Program-made: the position numbers and the translations under genes
From: Clostridia bacterium
GTDB taxonomy: Bacteria > Bacillota > Clostridia > Oscillospirales > CAG-272
Assembly: GCA_017462035.1 (NCBI GenBank)
Contig: JAFTRY010000034.1
Coordinates: 1 to 64,000, forward strand
Reading direction: 5' to 3'
DNA: 64,000 nucleotides
Notes under the pieces: model-generated
What the model saw: the letters and a program-made list of their open reading frames with translations, nothing else
What the model was told of the DNA's origin: nothing
The model's database searches: none
Shown here: one piece after another, positions 24,008-32,350 of the stretch
Numbering within the stretch: the first letter of the stretch is position 1
Layout: each line of letters starts with the position of its first letter

Positions 24008-25105
24008 TTATTGACGGAGCTCCCGTATGATCGATTGCATCAGAGGGAGTTTTTCTTCCATGTCCGCAACCAGCGCGAACTGATTTCGGCAACGGTCCAA
24101 ATTATGAGCGGGACGGTGAATCTTAAAGTATATGTCTCCCTTCAGATAGTCAGTGAGAAAGCGCATACCGCATTCCAGGGTCATCATGATGGCACCCGTG
24201 GGTAACAGCTCCCGCTCTCCAGCGGTCAGGCTGTCCCCACAACCGGCAAGAAAGCCTTCGGCAAAGGCGCGGAACAGCTCCAGATCCAAAGATACACGTG
24301 AAAGGTCTGTCTCATCCTCCGCGGCGGTATTGGCACCGAAACGAATGGAATCCCCGAAATCGTTGACGGAGTATCCGGGCATTACGGTATCCAAATCGAT
24401 GACACAGACCGGCAAGCCTGTGGTGTCGTCAAAGAGAATGTTATTCAATTTAGTGTCGTTATGAGTTACTCGAAGGGGGAGGATCCCTGTCTTATGAGCC
24501 GCTTCCAGTGCCTGGGTGAATTCCGCGTGAGCATGGGCAAATTCAATTTCCATTCGTACGCTTTCCGCCCTTCCCATTCGATCTTCCTCGATGGCATGGC
24601 AGAGATCTTTGTAGCGGCGAGGGGTATCGTGAAAATGGGAGATGGCTTCGTGGAGTCTCTCGGCAGGATAATCGGCAAGACGGCGTTGGAAGTCTCCGAA
24701 TGCCTTGGCACAGGTATAAAAATCCTTCTTGCAGGTCACGGATTCCCTTGTGACGGTTCCCTCCACAAAATCGTACAACCGCCAATAGCATCCGATGGAA
24801 TCTCGAAAGAAATAGGCTCCCCGAAGGGTAGGAAGAACGGTGAGGGTGCAACGGGCAGGGTCCTGACCTTCTTGCTTCGTTCGCTTTCGGATGTGCTCGG
24901 TTACTCCCAGGATATTCTCCATCACCTTGTCGGGGTGGGGAAAAACCAGATGATTGATCCGTTGAAGAATATAGCGGCGGTCATGGATTACCAAAAAGGT
25001 GTCGTTAATGTGACCGTTTCCGTAAGGTGTGGCTGTTTGGGGCATATCGCCAAAATAGGCAGTCAGTGCTTCGTGAATTCGGGAGCAGGCTTCGTTTCTC
25101 GTCAT
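24008..25105 (-). CDS. APH-family sugar kinase, N-acetylhexosamine 1-kinase-like
   Basis: A 365-residue aminoglycoside-phosphotransferase-fold kinase. The N-terminal GNGHINDTFLV loop and the catalytic segment THNDTKLNNILFD (Asp217) with the metal-binding VIDLDTV (Asp237, Asp239) match NahK-type kinases that phosphorylate N-acetylhexosamines at C1. A choline or homoserine kinase-like role is possible, but NahK is the closest pattern. GGAAGGG precedes the ATG at 25105; an upstream in-frame start would overlap the promoter. It is divergent from an AraC regulator, which fits carbohydrate control. Confidence 0.82.
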   Translation of the reverse strand: MTRNEACSRIHEALTAYFGDMPQTATPYGNGHINDTFLVIHDRRYILQRINHLVFPHPDKVMENILGVTEHIRKRTKQEGQDPARCTLTVLPTLRGAYFFRDSIGCYWRLYDFVEGTVTRESVTCKKDFYTCAKAFGDFQRRLADYPAERLHEAISHFHDTPRRYKDLCHAIEEDRMGRAESVRMEIEFAHAHAEFTQALEAAHKTGILPLRVTHNDTKLNNILFDDTTGLPVCVIDLDTVMPGYSVNDFGDSIRFGANTAAEDETDLSRVSLDLELFRAFAEGFLAGCGDSLTAGERELLPTGAIMMTLECGMRFLTDYLKGDIYFKIHRPAHNLDRCRNQFALVADMEEKLPLMQSIIRELRQ

Positions 25106-25253
25106 TTTTCTACCCTTCCGTTTGTATTGTAGCCATTCATCATATCTCGCTTGGTATTCCGCAATATCACGGTTTTCATTGTTTTTCTTTTCTCCTTTGT
25201 TCTTTTTTATTGATTTCAGGGAATTTTCTTCCTGAAACAGAGGAGGCCAAGCT

Positions 25254-25282
25254 TGACATTTCTCATTGATTATCATATAATA
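25254..25282 (+). promoter_or_regulatory. Promoter of the AraC regulator gene
   Basis: A perfect TTGACA (25254-25259) and TATAAT (25277-25282) are 17 bp apart. Its -10 overlaps that of the divergent kinase promoter. Confidence 0.82.
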
Positions 25283-25301
25283 GTCTCAAGAGAATGTCAA
25301 T
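25273..25301 (-). promoter_or_regulatory. Promoter of the sugar kinase gene, overlapping the AraC promoter
   Basis: On the minus strand TTGACA (25301-25296) and TATGAT (25278-25273) are 17 bp apart. The two -35 boxes lie in an inverted repeat TTGACATTTCTC / GAGAATGTCAA. A leader of about 160 nt follows, with a 7-bp hairpin at 25215-25239. Confidence 0.75.
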
Positions 25302-25350
25302 AAACTATTATGCTATGTCGGTGTATTTTTTTATTTTTACGGAGGTACTC

Positions 25351-26199
25351 ATGAATCAGCTTTGTTATTATTCCTTCCGGGATGCTCGGTATTCCGACAC
25401 CCACCATCTGTGCAGTTTAGCATCGGATGAAATGCCCCTTGTGGTAAACTGCGCCGGAAACGTGGAGACCTCTTTTGCTTTTACCACCGATCTTCCGGAG
25501 GGAAGAGAGGATTTTTATCTGTTCTATATGGTTTGCGGTTCGATGAGACTGTGGATGGGGGAAGAGGAGGTTCGGATCGGAGCCGGAGACGCGGTCCTGT
25601 TTCCGCCTCGGTGCCATTATCGGTACACCTATGAGGGGGGAGAGCCTTTGTCTTATTTGTGGGTACATTTTACCGGCTCTTATGCGCTGAGTCTGTTGGA
25701 GGAATGTGCGCTGACCCCCTTGCCCCGGTGTATTGCCACAAGAGACGGAGTCGGCATATCGGGGGCGTTTCGCCGCCTGTTTGACGTATTTGAATGTACC
25801 CATTCATTGCAGAAGCAGGAGTTAGCCTGCGCGTTGCAGCAAGTGATTTTAACGGTGGCGAAATCTGTGTCTTTGAAATCTGAGGGGAGGCGATTCGAGA
25901 CCTCCTTGCGATATTTGCATGCCTCCTACCAAAAGAAGATCTCCATTCCCGCCTTGGCACGAATGGAGAATCTGAGCCATTCCCGTTATGTGGTGTTATT
26001 TCGGAAACAAATGGGCATGTCTCCCATGGCGTATGTGGTTGGATTGCGAATGAGTGCCGCCTGCGAGCTTTTGCACAGTACCGATTTGCCGGTAAAGCAA
26101 GTGGGAGTTCTGGTGGGGTACGCCGACGCTCATTTCTTTAGTAAGCTCTTTAAAAAACACGTGGGGATGTCCCCTCAATCTTACCGTCAGAAGAGGTAA
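25351..26199 (+). CDS. AraC family transcriptional regulator
   Basis: A 282-residue regulator. Residues of about 20-130 form a cupin-like ligand-binding domain (GDAVLFPPRCHYRYTY). Residues of about 185-282 form the double helix-turn-helix of AraC, ending HVGMSPQSYRQKR. GGAGG precedes the ATG at 25351; an upstream in-frame ATG at 25294 has no ribosome binding site. It is divergent from the NahK-like kinase, and their promoters overlap, so mutual regulation is likely. Confidence 0.9.
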   Translation: MNQLCYYSFRDARYSDTHHLCSLASDEMPLVVNCAGNVETSFAFTTDLPEGREDFYLFYMVCGSMRLWMGEEEVRIGAGDAVLFPPRCHYRYTYEGGEPLSYLWVHFTGSYALSLLEECALTPLPRCIATRDGVGISGAFRRLFDVFECTHSLQKQELACALQQVILTVAKSVSLKSEGRRFETSLRYLHASYQKKISIPALARMENLSHSRYVVLFRKQMGMSPMAYVVGLRMSAACELLHSTDLPVKQVGVLVGYADAHFFSKLFKKHVGMSPQSYRQKR

Positions 26200-26230
26200 A
26201 AGACTTCCGGTTTAAAATTTAATCGATTAA

Positions 26231-26277
26231 GATCCCCGTGGGGCTTCCAGTGCCGGAAACCCCACGGGGATTTTTTA
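26231..26277 (+). terminator. Terminator of the AraC gene
   Basis: A 12-bp stem ATCCCCGTGGGG (26232-26243 with 26260-26271) extended inward by TTCC/GGAA is followed by TTTTTT. Confidence 0.92.
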
Positions 26278-26311
26278 AAAAAGACGATCATGCTTCTTTC
26301 GCTGACGGAAA

Positions 26312-26344
26312 GTGACAATTTTTTCGTTGGGCATGAGATATAAT
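26312..26344 (+). promoter_or_regulatory. Long-spacer promoter of spoIIGA-sigE
   Basis: GTGACA (26312-26317) and TATAAT (26339-26344) are separated by 21 bp instead of 17. In Bacillus subtilis the spoIIG promoter also has a long (22 bp) spacer and needs Spo0A. Two TGAC half-like sites 10 bp apart (starting at 26303 and 26313) overlap the -35 region. Confidence 0.5.
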
Positions 26345-26368
26345 AAAGGGGAAGTGGAGAAAGGCGGT

Positions 26369-27247
26369 ATGGCAATGGGTCAGACGGTTTATGTAGACGT
26401 ATTCTTTTTGATCAATTTCAGCATGGACTTTCTTTGTTATTTTTTGGTGTCCAAAATATTCAGTCGGAAGTTTTCACCGGGACGCGGGATCCTCGGGGCA
26501 GCCTTGGGGGGACTTTACGCCGATCTCGCCCTGTTTATCAAGGTGAGCCGAGCGACGGCTCTGTTGATTGACCTTCTGGTATGCGTTTTGATGTGCGCGC
26601 TTTTCTTTTTGAGAAGAAAAGAGGGCAAGGAACTTCCCCTTTACGTGGTGGTCTATACAGCGGTTTCCATGGCACTGGGTGGCTTCATGACGGCTTTGTT
26701 TTCTTTGCTGAACCGTTCTCCTTTGGGACAGCAAAGCGTGTCGCAGGAGGGAGACGGAATCTCGGTTTGGATCTTTGCTTTGCTTGCCCTGATCAGTGGA
26801 GGGATCACGTACATAAGCGGTCGTTTTTTTGCACGGCGGAGTAGCTGCCGCCGAGCGGAGGTTGAGGTGTCCTACGGCGGAAAGATCGCACGACTCCATG
26901 CCATGACCGATACGGGAAATCTGCTTCGGGATCCGGTCAGCGGAAGAGTTTGTGTGATAGCGGATGCCAGGGCGATGAAGGAGATCCTGCCCCCGGAGCT
27001 TTTGCACGCGGCAGAGACGGTGAGCTCCGAGTCTATGACAAGGATCGGCACAGCGCATGGAAAAAATATACGGGTGATCCCCACCCGAACCGCATCCGGA
27101 GAGAGGATGTTATTGGCGCTTCGCCCCGAGGGGATTCGGGTAGATGGCGGCAGGGGTTTTCGGGAGGTAGACGCTCTCGTGGTATTGGCTGACTTGGGGA
27201 GTCATACCGAGGGAAGCCAAGCACTTCTTCCCGTTCAGCTTTTGTGA
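26369..27247 (+). CDS. spoIIGA: Sigma-E processing peptidase SpoIIGA
   Basis: A 292-residue membrane-bound aspartic protease that removes the pro-sequence of sigma-E in the mother cell during sporulation. The N-terminal half has five hydrophobic segments starting YVDVFFLINFSMDFL. The C-terminal half carries the catalytic DTG at Asp181 (MTDTGNLLRDP). GGAGAAAGG precedes the ATG at 26369; ATG 26375 is also possible. Pro-sigma-E is encoded 57 bp downstream, as in other spore-formers. Confidence 0.95.
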   Translation: MAMGQTVYVDVFFLINFSMDFLCYFLVSKIFSRKFSPGRGILGAALGGLYADLALFIKVSRATALLIDLLVCVLMCALFFLRRKEGKELPLYVVVYTAVSMALGGFMTALFSLLNRSPLGQQSVSQEGDGISVWIFALLALISGGITYISGRFFARRSSCRRAEVEVSYGGKIARLHAMTDTGNLLRDPVSGRVCVIADARAMKEILPPELLHAAETVSSESMTRIGTAHGKNIRVIPTRTASGERMLLALRPEGIRVDGGRGFREVDALVVLADLGSHTEGSQALLPVQLL

Positions 27248-27304
27248 TGAAGCGGGAACAAGGCGGAATGAAAGAGAAATAGAGATATCGAGGAGGAAGA
27301 GAAT

Positions 27305-28036
27305 GTGAGGATCAGTGAATGGAATCGGTGGCGGGAGCGCGGTGTCTACTTATGGAAAAAGCTCTTAACCTGGCTTCGCAAAAAAAGGGGCGGAGTATAT
27401 TATATCAACGGCTCGGAGGTATTGCCGGCACCTTTAAGCAGGGAAGAGGAGGCAGAGGTGATCTTGCGGCTTCACGCCGACGAAAACGCGCGGCAGATTT
27501 TGATCGAGCACAATCTGAGGCTTGTGGTCTACATTGCCAAACGGTTTGAAAATACAGGGGCGGGACTGGAGGATCTGGTCTCTATCGGAACCATTGGGCT
27601 GATTAAAGCCATCAATACCTTTCGCGCTGACAAAAATATTAAGCTGGCTACCTATGCCTCTCGATGCATTGAAAACGAGATCCTGATGTATATTCGGAAA
27701 AATTCCGGGGTACGCTCAGAGGTGTCTATCGATGAGCCGCTGAATACCGATTGGGACGGAAACGAATTGCTTCTGTCCGATATTTTGGGAAGTGACGAGG
27801 ACGGAATCTCCAGTGAGATCGAACGTCTGGAGGAGAGGGAAAATATCCGTCGGGCGGTGGCGGCATTGGAGCCCAGAGAGCGGGAGATCATTGAGCTTCG
27901 TTACGGAATGAACGGAAAGAAGGAGCTGACCCAAAAGGAGGTAGCGGACCGTCTGGGCATCTCACAATCCTATATTTCTCGGTTGGAAAAGAAGATCATT
28001 GCCCGTCTGAAGGAGGAGCTCTATGCAGGTTTATAG
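27305..28036 (+). CDS. sigE: RNA polymerase sporulation sigma factor SigE
   Basis: A 243-residue sigma-70 family factor. The N-terminal pro-sequence ends near [15 protein letters not shown], which matches the SpoIIGA cleavage region of Bacillus pro-sigma-E. Region 2 reads [19 protein letters not shown] and [14 protein letters not shown], and region 4 ends [14 protein letters not shown]. It drives early mother-cell transcription. The start codon is GTG with AGGAGG about 8 nt upstream. It lies in the spoIIG operon after spoIIGA. The sigG gene that follows sigE in many relatives is absent here; rpmE follows instead. Confidence 0.97.
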   Translation: MRISEWNRWRERGVYLWKKLLTWLRKKRGGVYYINGSEVLPAPLSREEEAEVILRLHADENARQILIEHNLRLVVYIAKRFENTGAGLEDLVSIGTIGLIKAINTFRADKNIKLATYASRCIENEILMYIRKNSGVRSEVSIDEPLNTDWDGNELLLSDILGSDEDGISSEIERLEERENIRRAVAALEPREREIIELRYGMNGKKELTQKEVADRLGISQSYISRLEKKIIARLKEELYAGL

Positions 28037-28072
28037 ATTTTTAAAAAAATAAAAAAAATTTTCAAAAAAGTA

Positions 28073-28101
28073 TTGCAATTGAGTGAGGGATGTGCTATAA
28101 T
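28073..28101 (+). promoter_or_regulatory. Promoter of rpmE
   Basis: TTGCAA (28073-28078) and TATAAT (28096-28101) are 17 bp apart. Confidence 0.82.
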
Positions 28102-28161
28102 CTACTATGTTTGCACCGATGTCAAAGAACATCGGAATTATAGAAACGAGGTAAAAATAAA

Positions 28162-28371
28162 ATGAAATCCGGAATTCATCCCAATTATCAAGAGTGTGTT
28201 ATCCGTTGCGCATGCGGCGAGACTGTTACTACCAAGTCCACTAAGGGTAGCGAGATCAGAGTAGAAATTTGCTCCAAGTGCCACCCCTTCTTTACCGGCA
28301 AGCAGAAGTTCGTTGACGTAGGCGGCCGTGTAGATAAGTTTAAGAAGAGATTGGAAAGCTCCAAGAGATAA
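28162..28371 (+). CDS. rpmE: Ribosomal protein L31
   Basis: A 69-residue L31 of the zinc-binding type. The cysteines lie in CAC (Cys16, Cys18) and CSKC (Cys37, Cys40). The [20 protein letters not shown] block is characteristic. Zinc-binding L31 sits on the large ribosomal subunit near the bridge to the small one. It has its own promoter and is followed by a terminator-like hairpin before hflX. Confidence 0.97.
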   Translation: MKSGIHPNYQECVIRCACGETVTTKSTKGSEIRVEICSKCHPFFTGKQKFVDVGGRVDKFKKRLESSKR

Positions 28372-28393
28372 TCGGAACAGTCGTTGGTTTGTA

Positions 28394-28440
28394 AAAGGCA
28401 GGCTTTGTGCGTAGGTACATGGCTTGCCTTTGTTTTTTTT
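28394..28440 (+). terminator. Terminator between rpmE and hflX
   Basis: A 10-bp stem with one G-U pair (28394-28403 with 28422-28431) and an 18-nt loop is followed by eight T. hflX has no clear promoter of its own, so some readthrough is likely. Confidence 0.72.
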
Positions 28441-28464
28441 GAGATCCGCGGAGGATCGGAAAGG

Positions 28465-29772
28465 ATGAGTATGGAACAAAAAATACAGAGCCTCGATCGA
28501 GCCATTCTTGTAGGGGTAATTTGGGGCGGAGAGACCCAGGAAAGCGTGGATCGGGACTTAGATGAGCTGGAGGGTCTCCTCTCTACTGCGGGAGGAGTTG
28601 CCGTGGTACGGCTGACCCAGAGCAAGGAGGCTCCCGATCCCCGCACCGTGATCGGAAGTGGCAAGGCAGCAGAGCTCGCTTATTTGTGCGCTTGTAATGA
28701 TGTGAATTTGGTGGTGTTTGACTGTGAGCTGTCTCCCTCTCAGATTCGAAATTTGGAGGATATTGTGGGGGATCGTGCTCGGGTCATTGATCGTTCGATG
28801 CTGATCCTGGATATTTTTGCTTTGCATGCCGTAACGGGTGAAGGCAAGCTCCAGGTAGAGCTTGCGCAGTTGAAATATACGGCACCCAGATTGGTAGGTC
28901 ACGGAACGGAAATGTCCAGGCTTGGCGGCGGAATCGGTACCAGAGGACCGGGTGAATCCAAGCTGGAAACAGACCGACGGCATATGAACCGTCGGATCCA
29001 CGCCTTGGAGGCGCAGATTGCCGAAATGGATAAGAACCGAAGAACCATGCGCGCCTCCAGAGACCGAAGCGGTATTGTGGAGGTGGCAATTGTTGGATAT
29101 ACCAACGCGGGAAAATCCACCCTGCTGAATCGGCTCACCGATGCGGGAATTTTGGCGGAGGACAAGCTTTTTGCTACTTTGGATCCCACTACGAGAAAGT
29201 TTGAGCTACCCTGCGGAGAGTCTATCTTGCTCACCGATACGGTAGGGTTCATTAGTAAATTACCCCACCATTTGATCCGTGCTTTCCGTTCCACCCTGGA
29301 GGAAGCCTGCCGCGCGGATATTCTGTTGGTGCTGACCGACGCGTCGGATCCTAATTTCCGTGAGCAATTGTCGGTAACCGAAAATCTGCTGAACGAGCTG
29401 GGAGCAGGCGGGAAGCCAACCCTTTACGTGTTCAATAAGTGTGATCTGGGACTTTCCGAGCCGGGACGGATCGGTGTTGCGGCACCCGTTGAGAATTTGG
29501 TCTATATTTCTGCCCGAACGGGGCAGGGCGTTGAGCAAATGGTAGGTCGGTTGGAGGCGATGGTCACAGAGGGAAAACGGAGGGTTACCTACGTAATTCC
29601 CAATTCCGACGGCGGTGCCTTGAATACACTTTACCGTGTGGCGACGGTGGAGAGTGTGGACTACGGTGCCGAAGGCATGACCGTGGTCGCTCTCGCCGAT
29701 GCTAAGGCAAGAGGCATGATGCGGAAGTATGCCCAGGACGATCTGCCTACAGATGATGAAGAAGAATGGTAA
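28465..29772 (+). CDS. hflX: GTPase HflX
   Basis: A 435-residue ribosome-associated GTPase that splits stalled ribosomes. The N-terminal HflX domain contains SKEAPDPRTVIGSGKAAEL and the glycine-rich RLGGGIGTRGPGESKLETDRR. The G domain has GYTNAGKS (G1), DPTTR (G2), DTVGF (G3) and NKCD (G4). The ATG at 28465 has GGAGG 10 nt upstream; ATG 28471 is a close alternative. It lies downstream of rpmE. Confidence 0.95.
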   Translation: MSMEQKIQSLDRAILVGVIWGGETQESVDRDLDELEGLLSTAGGVAVVRLTQSKEAPDPRTVIGSGKAAELAYLCACNDVNLVVFDCELSPSQIRNLEDIVGDRARVIDRSMLILDIFALHAVTGEGKLQVELAQLKYTAPRLVGHGTEMSRLGGGIGTRGPGESKLETDRRHMNRRIHALEAQIAEMDKNRRTMRASRDRSGIVEVAIVGYTNAGKSTLLNRLTDAGILAEDKLFATLDPTTRKFELPCGESILLTDTVGFISKLPHHLIRAFRSTLEEACRADILLVLTDASDPNFREQLSVTENLLNELGAGGKPTLYVFNKCDLGLSEPGRIGVAAPVENLVYISARTGQGVEQMVGRLEAMVTEGKRRVTYVIPNSDGGALNTLYRVATVESVDYGAEGMTVVALADAKARGMMRKYAQDDLPTDDEEEW

Positions 29773-29804
29773 ACAGAGAAAAGCACCTTGGAGTAATGGG
29801 CACG

Positions 29805-29980
29805 CGCGATAACGAAGGTTTTATCGAATACCGCAAGCAGCACCCATAATGAATTGCTACCTCGCAAGCGAGGAGGCATCAATTGGCTTACGCCATAAAT
29901 TGAACTTCGTCTATGAATTGCCTTCGTATGGAAGGGAGGGCAACTCGATTCATTACGTTCGGGAGAAACATTGTCTAAGG
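29805..29980. repeat. Array of short AATT-separated hairpins
   Basis: Successive small stems occur with AATT or GAATT between them: CGATAA/TTATCG (29809-29828), CCTCGC/GCGAGG near 29862-29875, TGGC/GCCA near 29884-29895, and GA(A)C-TTCG-TC near 29903-29913. The pattern resembles non-coding dispersed repeats seen in clostridial genomes; that link is inference. Confidence 0.5.
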
Positions 29981-29981
29981 C

Positions 29982-30086
29982 AACGCAAAAGCACTTATGA
30001 CAAACCATTGGTGATATAATCCCCTTAGTGTAGTCTTGAAATCTTTTTTGGTGTCTACTCTAAGGGGATTATATCACTTTTGCGTT
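29982..30086. repeat. Large foldback (interrupted palindrome)
   Basis: The right arm (30055-30086) is the reverse complement of a left arm split in two: AACGCAAAAG (29982-29991) and 30011-30033, with one mismatch. A 19-nt segment (29992-30010) interrupts the left arm. The loop is 21 nt and contains TTTTTT. It could be a small inverted-repeat element or a very large terminator for hflX. Confidence 0.75.
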
Positions 30087-30101
30087 TGTTTAGGTGCCGC
30101 C

Positions 30102-30130
30102 TTGACAAATGGCAGTTCTTTCGGTATAAT
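30102..30130 (+). promoter_or_regulatory. Consensus promoter of yigZ
   Basis: A perfect TTGACA (30102-30107) and TATAAT (30125-30130) are 17 bp apart. Confidence 0.88.
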
Positions 30131-30166
30131 ATTGTCAGAAAAGATTGAATGTGAGGAGGGATCGCC

Positions 30167-30799
30167 ATGAGTGAGAATCCCGAACTGTTTACCACGGTGC
30201 GGCAGGAAGCCCACGTGGAATTTGAAGAGAAGAGATCGGTTTTTATCGGTCACGCCCTGCGGACCGATACCGAGGAAGAAGCGCAAGCCTTTGTCAAGCA
30301 GATGAAGAAGCAATATCAGGACGCTACTCATAATGTTTTCGCCTATCTGATGCGTGGAGAAACTGTGGCACGCTATTCCGATGACGGAGAGCCCCAAGGA
30401 ACGGCAGGAATGCCGGTTCTGGATGTCATTCGTAAGAGTGGAGTCCGTAACGTCTGTGTGGTGGTGACCCGCTATTTCGGTGGAACGCTGCTGGGGGCGG
30501 GAGGTCTGGTTCGCGCCTATTCCCATTCCGCTTCCCTGGCACTGGAGGCGGCGGGGATCATTACCTATCAGCCCTATGGGGAATATGAGCTTCGTTGCGG
30601 ATATTCCGAATATCAGAAATACAGTGTTATGCTGGCAAATGCCGGAGCGGTGATTGACGATACCGAGTTCGGTGCCGACGTTTGTGTCCGCTTTGCGGCG
30701 GAACGGGGGGCGGCAGAGCTGTTGGTCGCCAAGATCATTGAGGCTGGATATGGAAAAGACGTACCCCAAAAGGTAGGTGAGCGGTTTGACTATCGGTAA
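30167..30799 (+). CDS. yigZ: YigZ/IMPACT family protein
   Basis: A 210-residue protein of the UPF0029/IMPACT family. The signature DDGEPQGTAGMPVLDVI and the RYFGGTLLGAGGLVRAY segment are both intact, and a second ferredoxin-like domain fills the C-terminus. The eukaryotic relatives modulate translation stress signalling; the bacterial role is not settled. GGAGGG precedes the ATG. The gene overlaps the following lipoprotein gene by 23 bp. Confidence 0.92.
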   Translation: MSENPELFTTVRQEAHVEFEEKRSVFIGHALRTDTEEEAQAFVKQMKKQYQDATHNVFAYLMRGETVARYSDDGEPQGTAGMPVLDVIRKSGVRNVCVVVTRYFGGTLLGAGGLVRAYSHSASLALEAAGIITYQPYGEYELRCGYSEYQKYSVMLANAGAVIDDTEFGADVCVRFAAERGAAELLVAKIIEAGYGKDVPQKVGERFDYR

Positions 30800-32273
30800 G
30801 ATTTTTTTATGGGTCGTCACGTTTCTGCTCTGTGTCTCCTTGGCGGGGTGCAGCTCGGAGACAGACTTTCCTTTTGACGGGTTGCTGACCGAGAGAAATG
30901 AGGATAGTCCTTGCTATGCGGTGATCATTCCCTCTGACGCGTCCGTCGAACGCCAACAATTGGCTGAGGAACTGGCAAGTGCCATTCGTGAGAGCGTAGG
31001 AAATCATGTGGAGATCTTCTCCGAGGAGGAAGCCATTCCCGAAGAGGAAGAATGGATAGAGATTTGTCTTGGTAAAGTGGATCGGGCGTGGGTGTCCAAA
31101 ACCGTGAAGAAGATGAAATCCGAGGATTATCTATGCCGCTGGATCGGAGAAAATATCCTGTTGGGCGGTAAGACCGACAAGGCAACCGAGGCGGCGGTAG
31201 ACCGATTTTTTGGGGAGTTGCTTCCTGTCGCCACCGAGGGGCAACTGTTTTCCGCTGAGGGAGGCTTTGAGGTCAAGGGAGACTACCAAGCAGAGGCACT
31301 TTTACTCAATGGCGTGTCTCTTTCGGAATATCGAATCGTTTACGAGGCATCGAATTCAGAAGCACTCCTGCCTCTTGCCGCGTTGATTGTGACTCGCATT
31401 GAGGCGGTCAGCGGAGACCTTCCGGAGATAGGCGTTCTTTCCGATACGAATACAGGCGGAAGACAGATCGTCTTGCGGCAAAATCATCCGTACGGTACAG
31501 CCCGTATGGCGTACGTGTTGCCGGAGGATGGGAATGTGACGCTTTGTGCCGGCGATACCTTTGGTGTCTCGCTGGCTCTGCGAGAGTTTTGTGATTTTCT
31601 TTTGAGCGGAGCGGAAGGAGAACGGTGGGAACGTACGTTGAGCACTCCCATCAGCGTGTCTTATGACGATCCCGTGCTGACCTTGGGTTCGTTCTCTCTG
31701 GAAGCGACTCGCTCTTTCTCATCCATCAGCGAGGTGAATGAAGCGGTGGATCTTCTTCGCCGAAGTGATTCCGATATCGTACTGTTAGGGTTGTTGGATT
31801 CGGGACAGATTCGCTATCTGACAGATAGTCTCGCGGAATACGAAGGGGTCTCCTCCGAGAATGGAGAGAGTCCTGCCGGGGCAATCGTAAGAAACCGAGC
31901 CATGATTGCCAATGGTGAAATGGATATGCTTTATCGTGTAGGAGGCGAAGAGGACGGGTTTTGGCTCTGTGTGGTTGCTGATGGAGCCGAGGAGTGCTGG
32001 AAGGAAAAGCTTTCGCGGATTGTTGAGCAGTCCTCTTTACCGACGGTGGTTTTGATACACGGCGAGAGTGAAGCGGTGGAAGCAAAAACCTCTGACCTTC
32101 AAGCTCCGTCGCTGGTGTCGGTTGCCGAAGCCTCCTACCAAAAGAACGGAAAGGATCTTCGAATTGCCTGCTATACTACACCGGGTGTATTTCGGGTAAG
32201 TGTGGATAATGTGAATAACAGCCACGGTTACGTCTGCCTGACGCTGGAGAGACGCATGGCTGAAAAGCCTTGA
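30777..32273 (+). CDS. Large lipoprotein of unknown function
   Basis: A 498-residue protein with a signal peptide and a perfect lipobox (SLAGC), so it should sit on the outer membrane face. Two segments, one after the lipobox (CYAVIIPSDASVERQQLAEEL) and one near residue 185 (YRIVYEASNSEALLPLAALI), look like repeats of the small alpha/beta domain found before the catalytic barrel of GH20/GH67 enzymes; this is inference, and no catalytic barrel follows. The start is GTG at 30777 or TTG at 30786; both have weak ribosome binding sites. It overlaps yigZ and ends at a terminator. I do not recognise its function. Confidence 0.7.
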   Translation: MSGLTIGKIFLWVVTFLLCVSLAGCSSETDFPFDGLLTERNEDSPCYAVIIPSDASVERQQLAEELASAIRESVGNHVEIFSEEEAIPEEEEWIEICLGKVDRAWVSKTVKKMKSEDYLCRWIGENILLGGKTDKATEAAVDRFFGELLPVATEGQLFSAEGGFEVKGDYQAEALLLNGVSLSEYRIVYEASNSEALLPLAALIVTRIEAVSGDLPEIGVLSDTNTGGRQIVLRQNHPYGTARMAYVLPEDGNVTLCAGDTFGVSLALREFCDFLLSGAEGERWERTLSTPISVSYDDPVLTLGSFSLEATRSFSSISEVNEAVDLLRRSDSDIVLLGLLDSGQIRYLTDSLAEYEGVSSENGESPAGAIVRNRAMIANGEMDMLYRVGGEEDGFWLCVVADGAEECWKEKLSRIVEQSSLPTVVLIHGESEAVEAKTSDLQAPSLVSVAEASYQKNGKDLRIACYTTPGVFRVSVDNVNNSHGYVCLTLERRMAEKP

Positions 32274-32280
32274 TGCTATT

Positions 32281-32316
32281 AAACACCGCAAGAATAAACT
32301 CTTGCGGTGTTTTTGT
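32281..32316. terminator. Bidirectional terminator
   Basis: Arms AAACACCGCAAGA (32281-32293) and TCTTGCGGTGTTT (32300-32312) pair perfectly with a 6-nt loop and a T run. It lies between convergent genes. Confidence 0.88.
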
Positions 32317-32350
32317 AAATGGTAACGGTAGCGAAAAATCCATCATAGCT

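Larger units (their letters stand above)
29773..30166. other. Non-coding stretch with hairpin array and foldback
   Basis: This 394-bp gap is the largest non-coding block in the window. It holds a series of short hairpins separated by AATT (about 29805-29980), a large foldback (29982-30086) and the yigZ promoter (30102-30130). An open frame on the minus strand here encodes no recognisable protein. Confidence 0.7.

Noticed and set aside
29661..30008. A minus-strand protein gene of about 115 residues
   Set aside because: The frame runs through the end of hflX and the hairpin array, lacks a ribosome binding site and has no recognisable domain.
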